A stretch of DNA of 59,451 nt from Oligoflexia bacterium (lineage in GTDB: Bacteria > Bdellovibrionota > Bacteriovoracia > Bacteriovoracales > Bacteriovoracaceae). Shown here one piece after another: positions 8,558 to 16,659 of this stretch. Each line of letters opens with the position of its first letter. The stretch's first letter is position 1. Position numbers and translations under genes: made by a program. The notes under the pieces are model-generated. The model had not been told where the DNA came from, ran no database searches, and saw only the letters and a program-made list of their open reading frames with translations. The stretch is taken from contig JADGAN010000033.1 of the NCBI GenBank assembly GCA_015231955.1, positions 1 through 59,451 of the forward strand. The letters are read 5' to 3'.

Positions 8558-9199
8558 ATGACAAGAGTACTATATCTTTTTTTCATTTTGATCTTTGGCA
8601 CTTCATGCACACACCAAGCGGTCAAGAACCCTATTCCTGAATGGGTGACACAACTTCGAGGCGGCGACTCTAGTTTGAGGCTGGACATATCTGATAAATA
8701 TTTATTCCGCACGAACTACCAGGACAAGAACTATGACAAAGAGGAGCTTTGCAGTAGAGCGTTTGAGATGAACAAAAGATATATCCAATCATCATTTCCC
8801 GACCTTGAGCTGACCAGGATTCCTATAACAGTTGAAGTTTTATTTCACGATGCCCAGGTTGGTGACTGCTCTACTACAGTTAGTGTCACCAAACAAAGCA
8901 TTGAAAATTTAAGAAAGCAGATAGCTGAGGAAAAAAAACAGGCCGAATTATCGAACCAAAAAGAGCAAAAAGAAAAAGCAGAGCTTGAGCGATTGAAAAT
9001 AAAGCAGGAAAAGCGGCAGGCCCAAAACGAAAGCAAACGAGTTCCTCAGAGTATTGTTGTGCCTAGAAAAACGATAAAGTATGTGCCTGTCATAAACTCT
9101 TGCTGTCGCTATTGCTCAAAAGGAAAAGCCTGTGGTGATGGTTGTATTTCCATAAACAAAATGTGTCGCAGACCACGAGGATGTGCGTGTGACTCATAG
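8558..9199 (+). CDS. Putative lipoprotein with Cys-rich tail
   Basis: A 213-residue protein. The N-terminus is a hydrophobic signal ending in FGTSC, a plausible though imperfect lipobox, so Cys17 may be lipidated. Residues about 105-155 are a charged coiled coil (QIAEEKKQAELSNQK). The last 35 residues contain ten cysteines in the pattern CCRYCSKGKACGDGC followed by C-x7-C and CAC, a tail seen in various small secreted proteins that probably forms disulfides or binds metal. It is monocistronic; function unknown. Confidence 0.65.
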   Translation: MTRVLYLFFILIFGTSCTHQAVKNPIPEWVTQLRGGDSSLRLDISDKYLFRTNYQDKNYDKEELCSRAFEMNKRYIQSSFPDLELTRIPITVEVLFHDAQVGDCSTTVSVTKQSIENLRKQIAEEKKQAELSNQKEQKEKAELERLKIKQEKRQAQNESKRVPQSIVVPRKTIKYVPVINSCCRYCSKGKACGDGCISINKMCRRPRGCACDS

Positions 9200-9393
9200 A
9201 TAAAACCAAGATCAAAACGGCATTGACTTATATTCACACATCTCACAACCCCAAACTACGCTTGAGTGGGTTTTTGCATGATGATTTTTCTTATTCCAAA
9301 GCAAGCCCGTATTAATATAAAAACTAACGTACCAATTTTATAAGGTGTTACAAAATTCTCTATTTCTTCTCGCATTGAGTGAGGAGAAAAAAA

Positions 9394-9471
9394 GTGGAAA
9401 TTGGTTCTATCGCTCCTGAATGTGGATCCTTAGATGCCATTGGCGTTAGTATTAACACTTCTCCTAAATAA
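9394..9471 (+). CDS. Possible 25-residue peptide
   Basis: A short frame with a GTG start, preceded by GAGGAG at suitable distance, encodes MEIGSIAPECGSLD and 11 more residues. It lies in a 390-base stretch with no other gene (9200-9589). It may be a leader or signalling peptide, or chance. Nothing else in that stretch is convincing. Confidence 0.25.
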   Translation: MEIGSIAPECGSLDAIGVSINTSPK

Positions 9472-9649
9472 AATCCATTTTATTTAATGCTCCTTTTGGA
9501 ATTTATTAAAAACAATTACGGTCCCTCTCCTGTCTCATTTTTAGAGAATCATTTTTGTTACACTGTATTTCAAGGACAGCACTTAGTAGGTGTACTTACC
9601 ACAGGGAGCATGTTGTAAAAAAATGGATCCATTACTTAAGGAGATCAAT

Positions 9650-9913
9650 ATGCCAATTGAGATCAAAAAAAAAATTTGGATAGCTATTTTTTGGATGGTC
9701 AGTGGTGTTCTTGTTCTTGACTGGAGTGGAGATGATAGCGGTCTGAATAGTTATCGTCACAATACTATGCAAGATGTACAAATAGCATGCTCTCAACAAC
9801 ACACAGAAGCATGTATCCAGCTATATCGTTTTGCCAGAGCAAAAGGTGATAATAAAATGGCATATCACTATCACCGTCGAACGATGAGATTGATTGCCAT
9901 GCAAACGCACTAA
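9650..9913 (+). CDS. Small membrane protein with Sel1/Hcp-like Cys pair
   Basis: An 87-residue protein starting at ATG 9650, chosen for the AAGGAG six bases upstream. A single membrane helix (residues about 8-24, IWIAIFWMVSGVLVL) is followed by a domain with C-x7-C and a GD-x3-A-x3-Y pattern. This resembles one cysteine-containing Sel1-like helical repeat. The next gene encodes a paralogue of the same plan. The domain is probably periplasmic, with the cysteines forming a disulfide. Function unknown. Confidence 0.6.
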   Translation: MPIEIKKKIWIAIFWMVSGVLVLDWSGDDSGLNSYRHNTMQDVQIACSQQHTEACIQLYRFARAKGDNKMAYHYHRRTMRLIAMQTH

Positions 9914-9999
9914 ATTTCTATATATAAAAAAATTGTTGGTAGTGATTAATATGAAGATAAAAAGAAGACTACTATTGTTCCAAATCACAGGAGAATTCC

Positions 10000-10287
10000 A
10001 TGGTGGACTTCATCTTAAATTTTATGCGTTTGATGATTCTGCTGGGTATCACTGGGTTGATCGGCGATAACGACAATCATCTCGATCATGAATATGATCA
10101 AAATATGGATCAATCACAAGAAACTTGCTTAAGACAAGAATCGGATGCTTGTGTGCAATTTTACAATTTTGCTCTTGGAATAGGTGATTATGAAACAGCA
10201 TCATTATATCAAAAAAGTGCCATGACAGTAATCATCCAAAACACTGACCCTGCAAATGAAGAAGTAGAATTCACAGAGGCAGAATAG
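10000..10287 (+). CDS. Paralogue of the preceding small Sel1/Hcp-like protein
   Basis: A 95-residue protein with AGGAG eight bases before ATG 10000. A short N-terminal membrane helix (FMRLMILLGITGLI) is followed by C-x7-C (CLRQESDAC), then FALGIGDYETASLYQ and an acidic tail. It aligns with the upstream gene over the helix-plus-Sel1-like region, so the two arose by tandem duplication and then diverged. They may form a small envelope complex; no partner is visible. Confidence 0.6.
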   Translation: MVDFILNFMRLMILLGITGLIGDNDNHLDHEYDQNMDQSQETCLRQESDACVQFYNFALGIGDYETASLYQKSAMTVIIQNTDPANEEVEFTEAE

Positions 10288-10434
10288 CCTCCTCCAGAGC
10301 ATGGCGAGAATAGAAAAGATCATAGAGGTATTAATGGCAATGATATCTAAAAAATAGCATTCTGAATTTTACTTGAGAGTCGGGACTTTTTCATTACCCA
10401 GCCTCTCAAGATTATTAAAAATCAGTTTTTTTTA

Positions 10435-10446
10435 TCGGTGATTATT
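10435..10446. repeat. Recurring 12-bp motif TCGGTGATTATT, copy 1
   Basis: The same 12 bases occur at 10990-11001 and 11413-11424. Copies 2 and 3 lie 20-35 bases upstream of the minus-strand starts at 10957 and 11394, so they are probably promoter or operator elements. Copy 1 is downstream of the first of these genes. Confidence 0.5.
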
Positions 10447-10498
10447 GTCTACAATCAAAAACCAAGCCGCTTTGTATATGGTTTCTTTCCCGATCAAA

Positions 10499-10519
10499 GA
10501 TCATCTAAAATAGATGATC
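10499..10519. terminator. Hairpin, possible terminator without a long T run
   Basis: GATCATCT and AGATGATC pair perfectly around AAAAT. It lies about 80 bases beyond the 3' end of the minus-strand gene at 10598. The flank has few consecutive T residues in either direction, so termination is only moderately supported. No gene is seen in 10288-10597. Confidence 0.35.
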
Positions 10520-10597
10520 AATAAACTTTGGCAAAAGCTGAATTGATAGTATTTGAATAAACACCATAAAAAAATGAATTGCTATAGGAAATTCATT

Positions 10598-10957
10598 TTA
10601 CTGACATGAAGATTCTATGTAAATCTGAGAATTTAAGTGCCTAAAAGAAAGATTGTTAACTGGATTATGCTCCTTGACTACACTTCGATCTGACTGAAAA
10701 AAAGTCTGTCCCATATCCTTGTTAAACTCACATGAAAGCATTGTCCCTGAATCTAAATCAAAAAAAGCAAGAGTGCAGGAGTAATCACTATTAGGAAGAG
10801 AAAAATTGTGTTTTGATGGACTCTTTTTCTTAGAGGTATCTATCTTGAATGATTTTTTCAATTTTTTATTTATATCTTCCATATCTATTTTGCATGCTGC
10901 TCCTAGTGCAAGCACACTGTGGGATAATAAGAAAAAAACGATTAAAGATTTAGGCAT
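10598..10957 (-). CDS. Small secreted hypothetical protein
   Basis: A 119-residue protein with a clear signal peptide (MPKSLIVFFLLSHSVLALGA, cut before or near ACK). The mature part has four cysteines, two near 60-77 and one at each end, suggesting disulfides in the periplasm or outside the cell. GGAG precedes ATG 10957. Family unknown. Upstream sits copy 2 of the TCGGTGATTATT motif. Confidence 0.6.
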   Translation of the reverse strand: MPKSLIVFFLLSHSVLALGAACKIDMEDINKKLKKSFKIDTSKKKSPSKHNFSLPNSDYSCTLAFFDLDSGTMLSCEFNKDMGQTFFQSDRSVVKEHNPVNNLSFRHLNSQIYIESSCQ

Positions 10958-10989
10958 ATAATTACTCCATGGGTTTGATTTATTGATTG

Positions 10990-11001
10990 TCGGTGATTAT
11001 T
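10990..11001. promoter_or_regulatory. Recurring motif TCGGTGATTATT, copy 2
   Basis: It lies about 33 bases upstream of the start at 10957. On the coding strand of that gene it reads AATAATCACCGA. The position shared with copy 3 suggests common regulation of the two genes. Confidence 0.4.
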
Positions 11002-11019
11002 TACTAATATTAATCTTGT

Positions 11020-11394
11020 CTAGTTTTGCATAATTTTAATCCCATCAAACTCACTGCCAAACGAAACTATTATTTTCTTTATAGTTTCCTTCGTTGCTAG
11101 CTTCTCTTCATTTCTTTCTGCAATTTTGCAAGGGTTAAGAGGATGATTCCTGCTCCAAATCAGATTGGAAAATTCGTTGTCAATCTTTTCTATATAAGCA
11201 CCTTCATAGAAAGCTCCACCAGAAGATTTGTCTGGCTTTGCCTGAACAGGAAAGAAACCTTCTTCTTGTAAAATAATCTCAATCGCTGAAGTTAATTCCT
11301 TAAATTCAATATAAGATGGGTTTAATAGTTTTCTTTCATTTACATTAAGATGGAATGTGCTTAATAATTTTTTAATCAATTCTTTGCGATCCAT
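11020..11394 (-). CDS. Hypothetical cytoplasmic protein
   Basis: A 124-residue protein. The start is taken at ATG 11394 because AAAGG lies seven bases upstream; an upstream extension lacks a ribosome site. It is charged, with no signal peptide or membrane helix, and no family is recognised. It begins MDRKELIKKLLSTF and contains a GGAFYEGAYIEK segment. It is the last gene of a minus-strand set (11020-12352) that includes a membrane protein resembling abortive-infection proteins. Confidence 0.55.
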   Translation of the reverse strand: MDRKELIKKLLSTFHLNVNERKLLNPSYIEFKELTSAIEIILQEEGFFPVQAKPDKSSGGAFYEGAYIEKIDNEFSNLIWSRNHPLNPCKIAERNEEKLATKETIKKIIVSFGSEFDGIKIMQN

Positions 11395-11412
11395 AAACAA
11401 CCTTTGGTTATG

Positions 11413-11424
11413 TCGGTGATTATT
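11413..11424. promoter_or_regulatory. Recurring motif TCGGTGATTATT, copy 3
   Basis: It lies about 20 bases upstream of the start at 11394. On the coding strand it is joined to TATTATA, which could serve as a -10 box. Confidence 0.4.
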
Positions 11425-11454
11425 ATATAATAGCAAAATTCTTGGTTGATTGGA

Positions 11455-11712
11455 TTAATCAGTTGCCCAGATATAGAGATAACCGCCGACAGGATCAATA
11501 TCTTTATGCTTGATATTTGGAAATTTTGCAATGACCTCTTCTGCGACTATATTTAAATCATGCCATTGCTGTCCAAGTTGATCCAAATAGAAATATGAGA
11601 TCATATCTCTAGGAAGATCTGCGTTTGTTGCAACTCTGCCAATGAAAAAAAATTTACCAGGATACTTTTTTGTAAAATTAAAAACTCTATCTAATGTTTC
11701 TTTATTTATCAT
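11455..11712 (-). CDS. Small hypothetical protein
   Basis: An 85-residue protein. ATG 11712 is chosen with AGGA eight bases upstream. It starts MINKETLDRVFNFTKKYPG and ends with an aromatic stretch GGYLYIWATD. There is no membrane helix. It sits between the membrane protein gene (ending 44 bases upstream) and the gene at 11394, probably in one transcript. Function unknown. Confidence 0.5.
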   Translation of the reverse strand: MINKETLDRVFNFTKKYPGKFFFIGRVATNADLPRDMISYFYLDQLGQQWHDLNIVAEEVIAKFPNIKHKDIDPVGGYLYIWATD

Positions 11713-11755
11713 ATTCAAGTCCTGCGAGAAGTTTGAGCCAGCATTTATATTTATA

Positions 11756-12352
11756 TTATTTGTCGATGAAAATTTTTATAGCATTTATGACATTGACATC
11801 AAGACCAATGTGATTGCTGTCACAATTTTCTACATCATAAATCAAACCAAAATATACCTTGAATTTATTCTTAACAAGTGATGCAAAAATGTTTTTAAGT
11901 TCTTCGTTATTAATTGATTCGATCATTTTTAATGTGGATAGAAATAAATTTAAAAATATTTCTATTGATGACTTGTTATCCTGTAAAGGCTTTAGATTAT
12001 TCAAGCTAGTACTTTTTAAATATGTGTCCGCCATAAATTTTAATGCATCTACTCCTTTCATGGTTGGTTGAGAGTCACTTGTTGTGGGATAAAGAATGCG
12101 ATCTGAACTTTCTAGTAAGGAAGAGTATAGATTGTTGAAAATATCAGTCTTGACTGTAGTTTCGTGTTCATTTTGCTGTGTAATAAGGCTATATATAATA
12201 AAAGGCAATGTACTTGCTGTTGCGATACCCCCTATAAATTGGCCTAAATTTGATAATAAGACCCAACTCCAGTCAAACCAAAATCCTAATAAGATAATCG
12301 CTGCCACAGATAGGACGGAAAACAATAAAATAATTCCACGAGAACGACCCAT
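11756..12352 (-). CDS. Membrane protein resembling putative phage-abortive-infection proteins
   Basis: A 198-residue protein with a strong ribosome site (AAGGAG). Two N-terminal membrane helices (about 7-25 and 30-54) include the turn LGQFIGGIATASTLPFII, followed by a soluble helical part. This order, with a G-Q-F-x-G-G turn and then a TQQNEHE stretch and conserved helical tail, resembles the putative abortive-infection (putAbiC-like) membrane family. Resemblance was judged by eye only. The two small genes downstream may be partners. If correct, the trio is a candidate anti-phage module. Confidence 0.45.
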   Translation of the reverse strand: MGRSRGIILLFSVLSVAAIILLGFWFDWSWVLLSNLGQFIGGIATASTLPFIIYSLITQQNEHETTVKTDIFNNLYSSLLESSDRILYPTTSDSQPTMKGVDALKFMADTYLKSTSLNNLKPLQDNKSSIEIFLNLFLSTLKMIESINNEELKNIFASLVKNKFKVYFGLIYDVENCDSNHIGLDVNVINAIKIFIDK

Positions 12353-12512
12353 GCCTTCTCCTTTTGAAGAGTTTGATTTACTAGGAAATCTAAAACATAT
12401 AACGGTATATAGCAGTAAAACTTTAATACAGTATCGTTTTAATCTTTTACAATAACTGGCATACTTGGATAGATCTATGTCGTTTCCTTAAAAATGCTAG
12501 AAGCTGATCCAT

Positions 12513-13133
12513 TTACCTCAACCATTGATAATCAAAACTAACCGCACTCTCTTCGATTAAAGAATCAAAATAACTAAATTCCAAATTTTCACTGTTGGGA
12601 TCGTTCCGCAATAGCATATCATCTTTATTATCTAAAGAAGGTAGCTTATTTGAATCCTCTATACCAAATAAACCAAAGAAGGAAGGAGTCACCATATATT
12701 TATTGCTTTTTCTCTTTACTAATCCGCGCTCTTGCAACGATATCACATGGTGGCCAGAGTCTGTACCCATGATTTCATTAATCCTTGAGAGATAAACTGG
12801 CCCTTCGTATGCAATAATAGCAAGAACAGTTTTCTCTCCCTCACTCCATTCATTAGAAATATTATCTTCTGCTTCGATTTTCAATTCATTAATCATTACA
12901 TGAGTTGTAACAATCTCTAGGGCCCATAAACCTCTTCTGCAAACAAGGATGATCCCCCTTCGAGCGTCCCATCTGGATTTTTCCATCTTCTCTAAAGAAG
13001 CCTCTAGTTCTTCTTCTGTGAAGGCACCTTTGAAAAGCTCCACAAAATCTTTCAAAGAAGCGGCCTGTTTCACTTCAAAAAGATAGGCCTCAATAATGGC
13101 CCAGATGGTTTCTTCACTGACACCGCCTCTCAC
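12513..13133 (-). CDS. scpB: ScpB-like chromosome-segregation protein
   Basis: A 206-residue protein with the two winged-helix domains of ScpB, the accessory subunit of the SMC-ScpAB condensin. The hallmark is LAIIAYEGPVYLSRINEIMG, where the family has LAIIAY-x2-P-V-x-R-x-E-I. The C-terminal half shows ERGLVKRK followed by a TPSFFGLFG segment. It starts with GTG, which overlaps the stop of the Xer gene (GTGA), so translation is coupled. No ScpA or SMC gene is present, so it must use host partners or have another role. The C-terminal tail after about 165 is acidic and unlike standard ScpB. Confidence 0.8.
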   Translation of the reverse strand: MRGGVSEETIWAIIEAYLFEVKQAASLKDFVELFKGAFTEEELEASLEKMEKSRWDARRGIILVCRRGLWALEIVTTHVMINELKIEAEDNISNEWSEGEKTVLAIIAYEGPVYLSRINEIMGTDSGHHVISLQERGLVKRKSNKYMVTPSFFGLFGIEDSNKLPSLDNKDDMLLRNDPNSENLEFSYFDSLIEESAVSFDYQWLR

Positions 13134-14074
13134 TTTTTTTCCTCTGATTGATAGAGGTCAGGCAACTTCTGAAAGGTTTTTAAAGTATCTCTTCTTTTGG
13201 AATAACGTAAAGTAAGGCCAATATCTTGGTGTCCAACAATGTGTGCAACTTTATCGATAGGGATTCCTGCATCTAAAGATGCTCCAATAAATGTTGCTCG
13301 TGTTGAATGAACACTAATTGCTCCTGCAATATTGGCCTTTTGGGCGTATTTTTTTACAATATAGGAATAAGTTCGAGGTGACAGAGGTTCTTCTCTTTGC
13401 AGGGAAGAGCAAAAGAGAGGAGAGTCAGCATTTAAGGCCATACCAAGTTCTCTTCTCCACTTTAAATACCTCCCAAGATCTTTTTGCAGCGGTGGCGACA
13501 TGGGAACTAATCTCTCTTTATCTCCCTTCCCTCTAAAAATAACGGCCAATTGCCCATTAATCACATGAATATTTTCTATCTTTAACTTTCTAACCTCTTC
13601 ACAACGTAGTCCCGTATAGAAAAGCAAACTAAGCACTGCTCGATGAAGAGGCCCACACTGCTTTGTTAAATCAACAGCACCGAGTATAAGCTGTACTTCT
13701 TGATTGGTCACATCAGGGGTTAGGATCTCTTTTGAGCATTTTGGCCTAGTGATCTCATCCATTGGAGAAGTAGCAATCACTTTTTTTCGTTTTAAAAAAC
13801 AATAGAAGCTTCCAAGCGAATCCAGCACTCTACGAACTGTTCGCGCCGAATAGGATTTAAAAAGATACTCTCGAAAAACGGCCAACTGAATGGTATTTGC
13901 CTCCTTCATTGAAATTTTTGGATAGTGTTTTTGAAGAAAAAAACAGAAGAGAGTTAAGTCCCTCTTATAGGCCTTGCGGGTATGGGGAGATAGGAAACTT
14001 ACTAAAAATTCCAAAACATCATTTCCCATCTCCCCTTTGGCATTGATCTCATGAAGCTTGATGATTTCCATCAC
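13130..14074 (-). CDS. Tyrosine recombinase, XerC/XerD type
   Basis: A 314-residue recombinase. The N-terminal core-binding domain contains HTRKAYKRDLTLFCFFL. The catalytic domain holds Arg in YTGLRCEE near 156, HSTR near 256, the GH of IVGHQDI near 275, and the nucleophile Tyr in LTLRYSKR near 291, so it appears active. Such enzymes resolve plasmid dimers or integrate elements. It overlaps its neighbours on both sides (ATGA with the RHH gene upstream, GTGA with scpB downstream), forming one operon. The cognate recombination site was not identified. Confidence 0.92.
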   Translation of the reverse strand: MMEIIKLHEINAKGEMGNDVLEFLVSFLSPHTRKAYKRDLTLFCFFLQKHYPKISMKEANTIQLAVFREYLFKSYSARTVRRVLDSLGSFYCFLKRKKVIATSPMDEITRPKCSKEILTPDVTNQEVQLILGAVDLTKQCGPLHRAVLSLLFYTGLRCEEVRKLKIENIHVINGQLAVIFRGKGDKERLVPMSPPLQKDLGRYLKWRRELGMALNADSPLFCSSLQREEPLSPRTYSYIVKKYAQKANIAGAISVHSTRATFIGASLDAGIPIDKVAHIVGHQDIGLTLRYSKRRDTLKTFQKLPDLYQSEEKK

Positions 14075-14562
14075 AACTCCTTTGCCTCAACGCGATTGAT
14101 CTTCTCCCAGAGAACTAACTCTTTACTATCCAATCGCTCTGCTAACTCTAAGGGAGAATACTCTAAAAATTGTTGGAGATACTTTAATTCTCGGATGGCC
14201 GATAAAAATTTTTGTGCCTGGGTAGGATCATTGCGTTCTTTCCAAAGTTCTCCACATTTTTTGAGAATTTTACAGAAGTATTGCCATTGCCGCTGATCTC
14301 TTTCATGCTCGCTCACATAGTAGTCGATAAGAAAACGAACTTTAGACCCTGCTCCCCTCCCCTCTGGGATAAGTTTTAATTTTGTTTGATACTTTTCCGG
14401 CAGACGGAGAGAAATCTTGCATTGCTCTTTTTTTTCCACCCGAGGACGACCTGGATGCTTAGAAGTTGTGATAACTCTCCCTTCCTCTGCCTGCTCTATT
14501 AGCCGCTCCAAGGCGGAAAGTTCTTTTGCTATTTTATTTTCGCTGTTCATATAATTTTTCAT
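14071..14562 (-). CDS. Putative ribbon-helix-helix regulator
   Basis: A 163-residue protein. Residues about 48-82 fit a ribbon-helix-helix DNA-binding motif (CKISLRLPEKYQTKLKLI, then KVRFLIDYYV), preceded by a basic GRPRVEKKE linker and a coiled N-terminus. The C-terminal helical half is not recognised. Its stop overlaps the Xer start (ATGA at 14071-14074). It probably controls the RHH-Xer-ScpB operon or helps place the recombinase on its site. Confidence 0.55.
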   Translation of the reverse strand: MKNYMNSENKIAKELSALERLIEQAEEGRVITTSKHPGRPRVEKKEQCKISLRLPEKYQTKLKLIPEGRGAGSKVRFLIDYYVSEHERDQRQWQYFCKILKKCGELWKERNDPTQAQKFLSAIRELKYLQQFLEYSPLELAERLDSKELVLWEKINRVEAKEL

Positions 14563-15258
14563 CTAGAATAGAATTATTTTTCTTATTATTTCTTCGACCC
14601 TTTCAATTCTCCCTCGACCTTCTCGTGATAGGACGGCCTCAATTGCCTCTTGAAAAATGGATTTAAGTGTGAAATTTGAAAATTCTTTTGCAAGATATTT
14701 TTTTATTCTTTCTTCACTCTTGGCAATTTCAGCAACGGGATCAATGTGACCATCAATAACCAATAGTATATCTTCAATATCGTGACTAAGACGAGGATCT
14801 CCTCCCCCTCTTCCATTATATGCTTCAAATTTTGCTGCGAAAAAATAAGGAAGCGTAAAAATAAAAATTTCTGTTCCCTTTGGTAATTTAACTTTTTGAG
14901 CATTCTGAAAACCGTCTTTATACCATTGATTAGAAAAGCCTAAGATAGAGCTATCAATAGGCATTATATCAATAGTGATCCCTAAATATTTCCAACGGCA
15001 TATTGGTGCGCCAGGAGAAATATCATTTGTGAATTTTAATTGCCGTAACTCTTCTTCCAAGTGATAATATTCATCGACCGTGGAAATTTCAATAATGCAA
15101 TCAACATCATCAGTCGGCCTGACCAAAGGAGATGCGATATCTTCCATATACAACGATGAGATTGCTCCACCGACGAACACAAATTCACGTTTTAATTTAG
15201 ACAATTCAATTGCTACATTCTCAGTCATTTCTATAAAGATATTTTTATTTTTCACCAA
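14563..15258 (-). CDS. Nucleotidyltransferase, AbiEii-like toxin candidate
   Basis: A 231-residue protein with the polymerase-beta-type nucleotidyltransferase signature: VGGAISSLY near 30 and RPTDDVDCIIE near 48-58, giving the G-G and D-x-D metal site. It resembles AbiEii/MenT-type toxins, which inactivate tRNA or other targets by nucleotide transfer. It starts at TTG 15258 or GTG 15255 with AAGGA just upstream and overlaps the regulator gene by about 14 bases, as toxin-antitoxin pairs often do. Whether it is toxic cannot be seen. The RHH gene begins directly after its stop. Confidence 0.65.
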   Translation of the reverse strand: MVKNKNIFIEMTENVAIELSKLKREFVFVGGAISSLYMEDIASPLVRPTDDVDCIIEISTVDEYYHLEEELRQLKFTNDISPGAPICRWKYLGITIDIMPIDSSILGFSNQWYKDGFQNAQKVKLPKGTEIFIFTLPYFFAAKFEAYNGRGGGDPRLSHDIEDILLVIDGHIDPVAEIAKSEERIKKYLAKEFSNFTLKSIFQEAIEAVLSREGRGRIERVEEIIRKIILF

Positions 15259-15775
15259 TGATCCTTTTTTCCAATAATTGTTTGGCCATCATAACTTCAC
15301 GTACCCGTCCTATCCTAATCACATCCAATAAAGCGAGAAGCTCATAAAGAGAATTATCTTTGGCCGCAGCAATTGGCACTGTTCTATATAAGGGCAGAAG
15401 TGATTGGCCCCTTGTTGTCCCTTTTTCATACTCCCAAACAAAAATATCATTTGGATCTTCATTAAATTCCATGTTAAGAACTTTTGCTGAATGTGCTGTC
15501 GGTATGCCTCTAACGATTGAACTTACAACCATCGGATAAACATATTTAAGTCCGTAAATTAGGAATTCAAAAAAGGAAGTATGAAGAATATGCTTTTTTT
15601 TGGAGTCGAGTAGCTTGGAGACTTGCAATCGTTTTAGACCTTGAGATATTTCTGATTGACTCATCTCCAGGGAATTAGCGATATCCATCACTTTCCATGC
15701 TCCCTCCTCTATTAATAAGATTTTAAGGGCAATTAAAACATCTTGGGGTCGAAGGCTAGTATAATTTTTATTCAT
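15245..15775 (-). CDS. Winged-helix regulator, likely antitoxin of the nucleotidyltransferase
   Basis: A 176-residue protein from ATG 15775. Residues about 8-65 form a winged helix (DVLIALKILLIEEGAW, MDIANSLEMSQSEISQGLKRL) of MarR-like type. The remainder is a helical domain with no family assigned. I prefer ATG 15775 over an upstream one at 15832 because a perfect-arm palindrome (15794-15826) lies between them and would be the operator. Gene order, overlap and operator all fit an autorepressing antitoxin upstream of its toxin. Confidence 0.65.
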   Translation of the reverse strand: MNKNYTSLRPQDVLIALKILLIEEGAWKVMDIANSLEMSQSEISQGLKRLQVSKLLDSKKKHILHTSFFEFLIYGLKYVYPMVVSSIVRGIPTAHSAKVLNMEFNEDPNDIFVWEYEKGTTRGQSLLPLYRTVPIAAAKDNSLYELLALLDVIRIGRVREVMMAKQLLEKRIIGEK

Positions 15776-15793
15776 AGCTAAGTATATCACATT

Positions 15794-15826
15794 AAATCGC
15801 ACATCGCAAATTGCGATAAGCGATTT
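15794..15826. promoter_or_regulatory. 33-bp palindromic operator upstream of the antitoxin-like gene
   Basis: Nested arms AAATCGC/GCGATTT and ATCGCAA/TTGCGAT are symmetric around base 15810. It ends 19 bases before the ATG at 15775, the place expected for autoregulation by the winged-helix protein. Confidence 0.7.
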
Positions 15827-15896
15827 AAACAAAAAAATACAGAAAGAGCTAGGAATAGTTAGAATTCCTTGTTTTCACGGAGATCTTTGCATACTG

Positions 15897-15919
15897 AAAA
15901 ACCCTATTTTGGGGTTTTT
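15897..15919. terminator. Intrinsic terminator-like hairpin
   Basis: AAAAACCC and GGGTTTTT pair around a seven-base loop, with an A run on one side and a T run on the other, so it could act in both directions. It stands between the toxin-antitoxin-like pair and the left end of the insertion sequence. Confidence 0.6.
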
Positions 15920-15977
15920 GGTAGTTTGCTACGAAACCCGACACTTGCTCTTCTAAGGCCCTGTGGGGGCGCTTTAA

Positions 15978-16643
15978 TCAAGCGGCCATTGAAAACTCAG
16001 TAAAGAGCTCAGTAACATGCGATATTTTTCTTATCATCTTAGTGTTAAAATTTTTATTTTGAGCAATTACTTTAGATCGAGATGGAGTTTCCCCTGCAAT
16101 TGCTTGATGAGGACGAATGTTATTATAATACCCTTGATAGGACCGGCAGAGGGAATTCACTTGCTCAAGATCTGAGATAATAATTCGATTAAAGACTTCT
16201 CTCTTAAGAGTAAGATGAGTGCGCTCAATATGGCCATTTTGCCAAGGTTTTCCATTCTCAATTCTTAGTGTGCTTAAACCAAAATAATCATCAAGTAATG
16301 GGTCCATCCATCGACCATAGATACCGTCGTTATCAATAATAATAAACTTAGGAAAAGCGACTTCTTCCATCTCAATATTTTTAAACTGTTGAACCAACCA
16401 CAATCTATTAGGTGAATGGGACGGCCTTAGCAATACAATTTTTCTGGAAATAATATCCATTATAACAAGAATGAAGATTTGATTAAGATAGGAGTCAAAG
16501 ACACTTGTAAAGTCCATCGCCCAAAGATGTTTTTGCGATTGAAAAAGTGATCTCCACGTAGGTGGGGTGAATTTTACTGGTGGAGGTACTAGGCCATTCT
16601 CTTTTAAAATCCTAGCAATAGTTTTTTTGTGAAGAACGATACC
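15978..16643 (-). pseudogene. Integrase-core transposase, 3' part
   Basis: The reading frame from GIVLHKKTIARILKENG through the catalytic core belongs to an rve-type DDE transposase. Visible catalytic positions are Asp in WAMDFTS, Asp in IIDNDGIYG and Glu in WQNGHIERTH. The C-terminus carries GYYNNIRPHQAI. Its N-terminal part is at 19722-20008, separated by the inner transposon. The target duplication ATACC (GGTAT on the coding strand) lies at its upstream edge. A shorter frame starting inside (ATG 16517) could still be translated but lacks the DNA-binding part. Confidence 0.85.
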
Positions 16644-16659
16644 TGTTCTTTGATACTTT

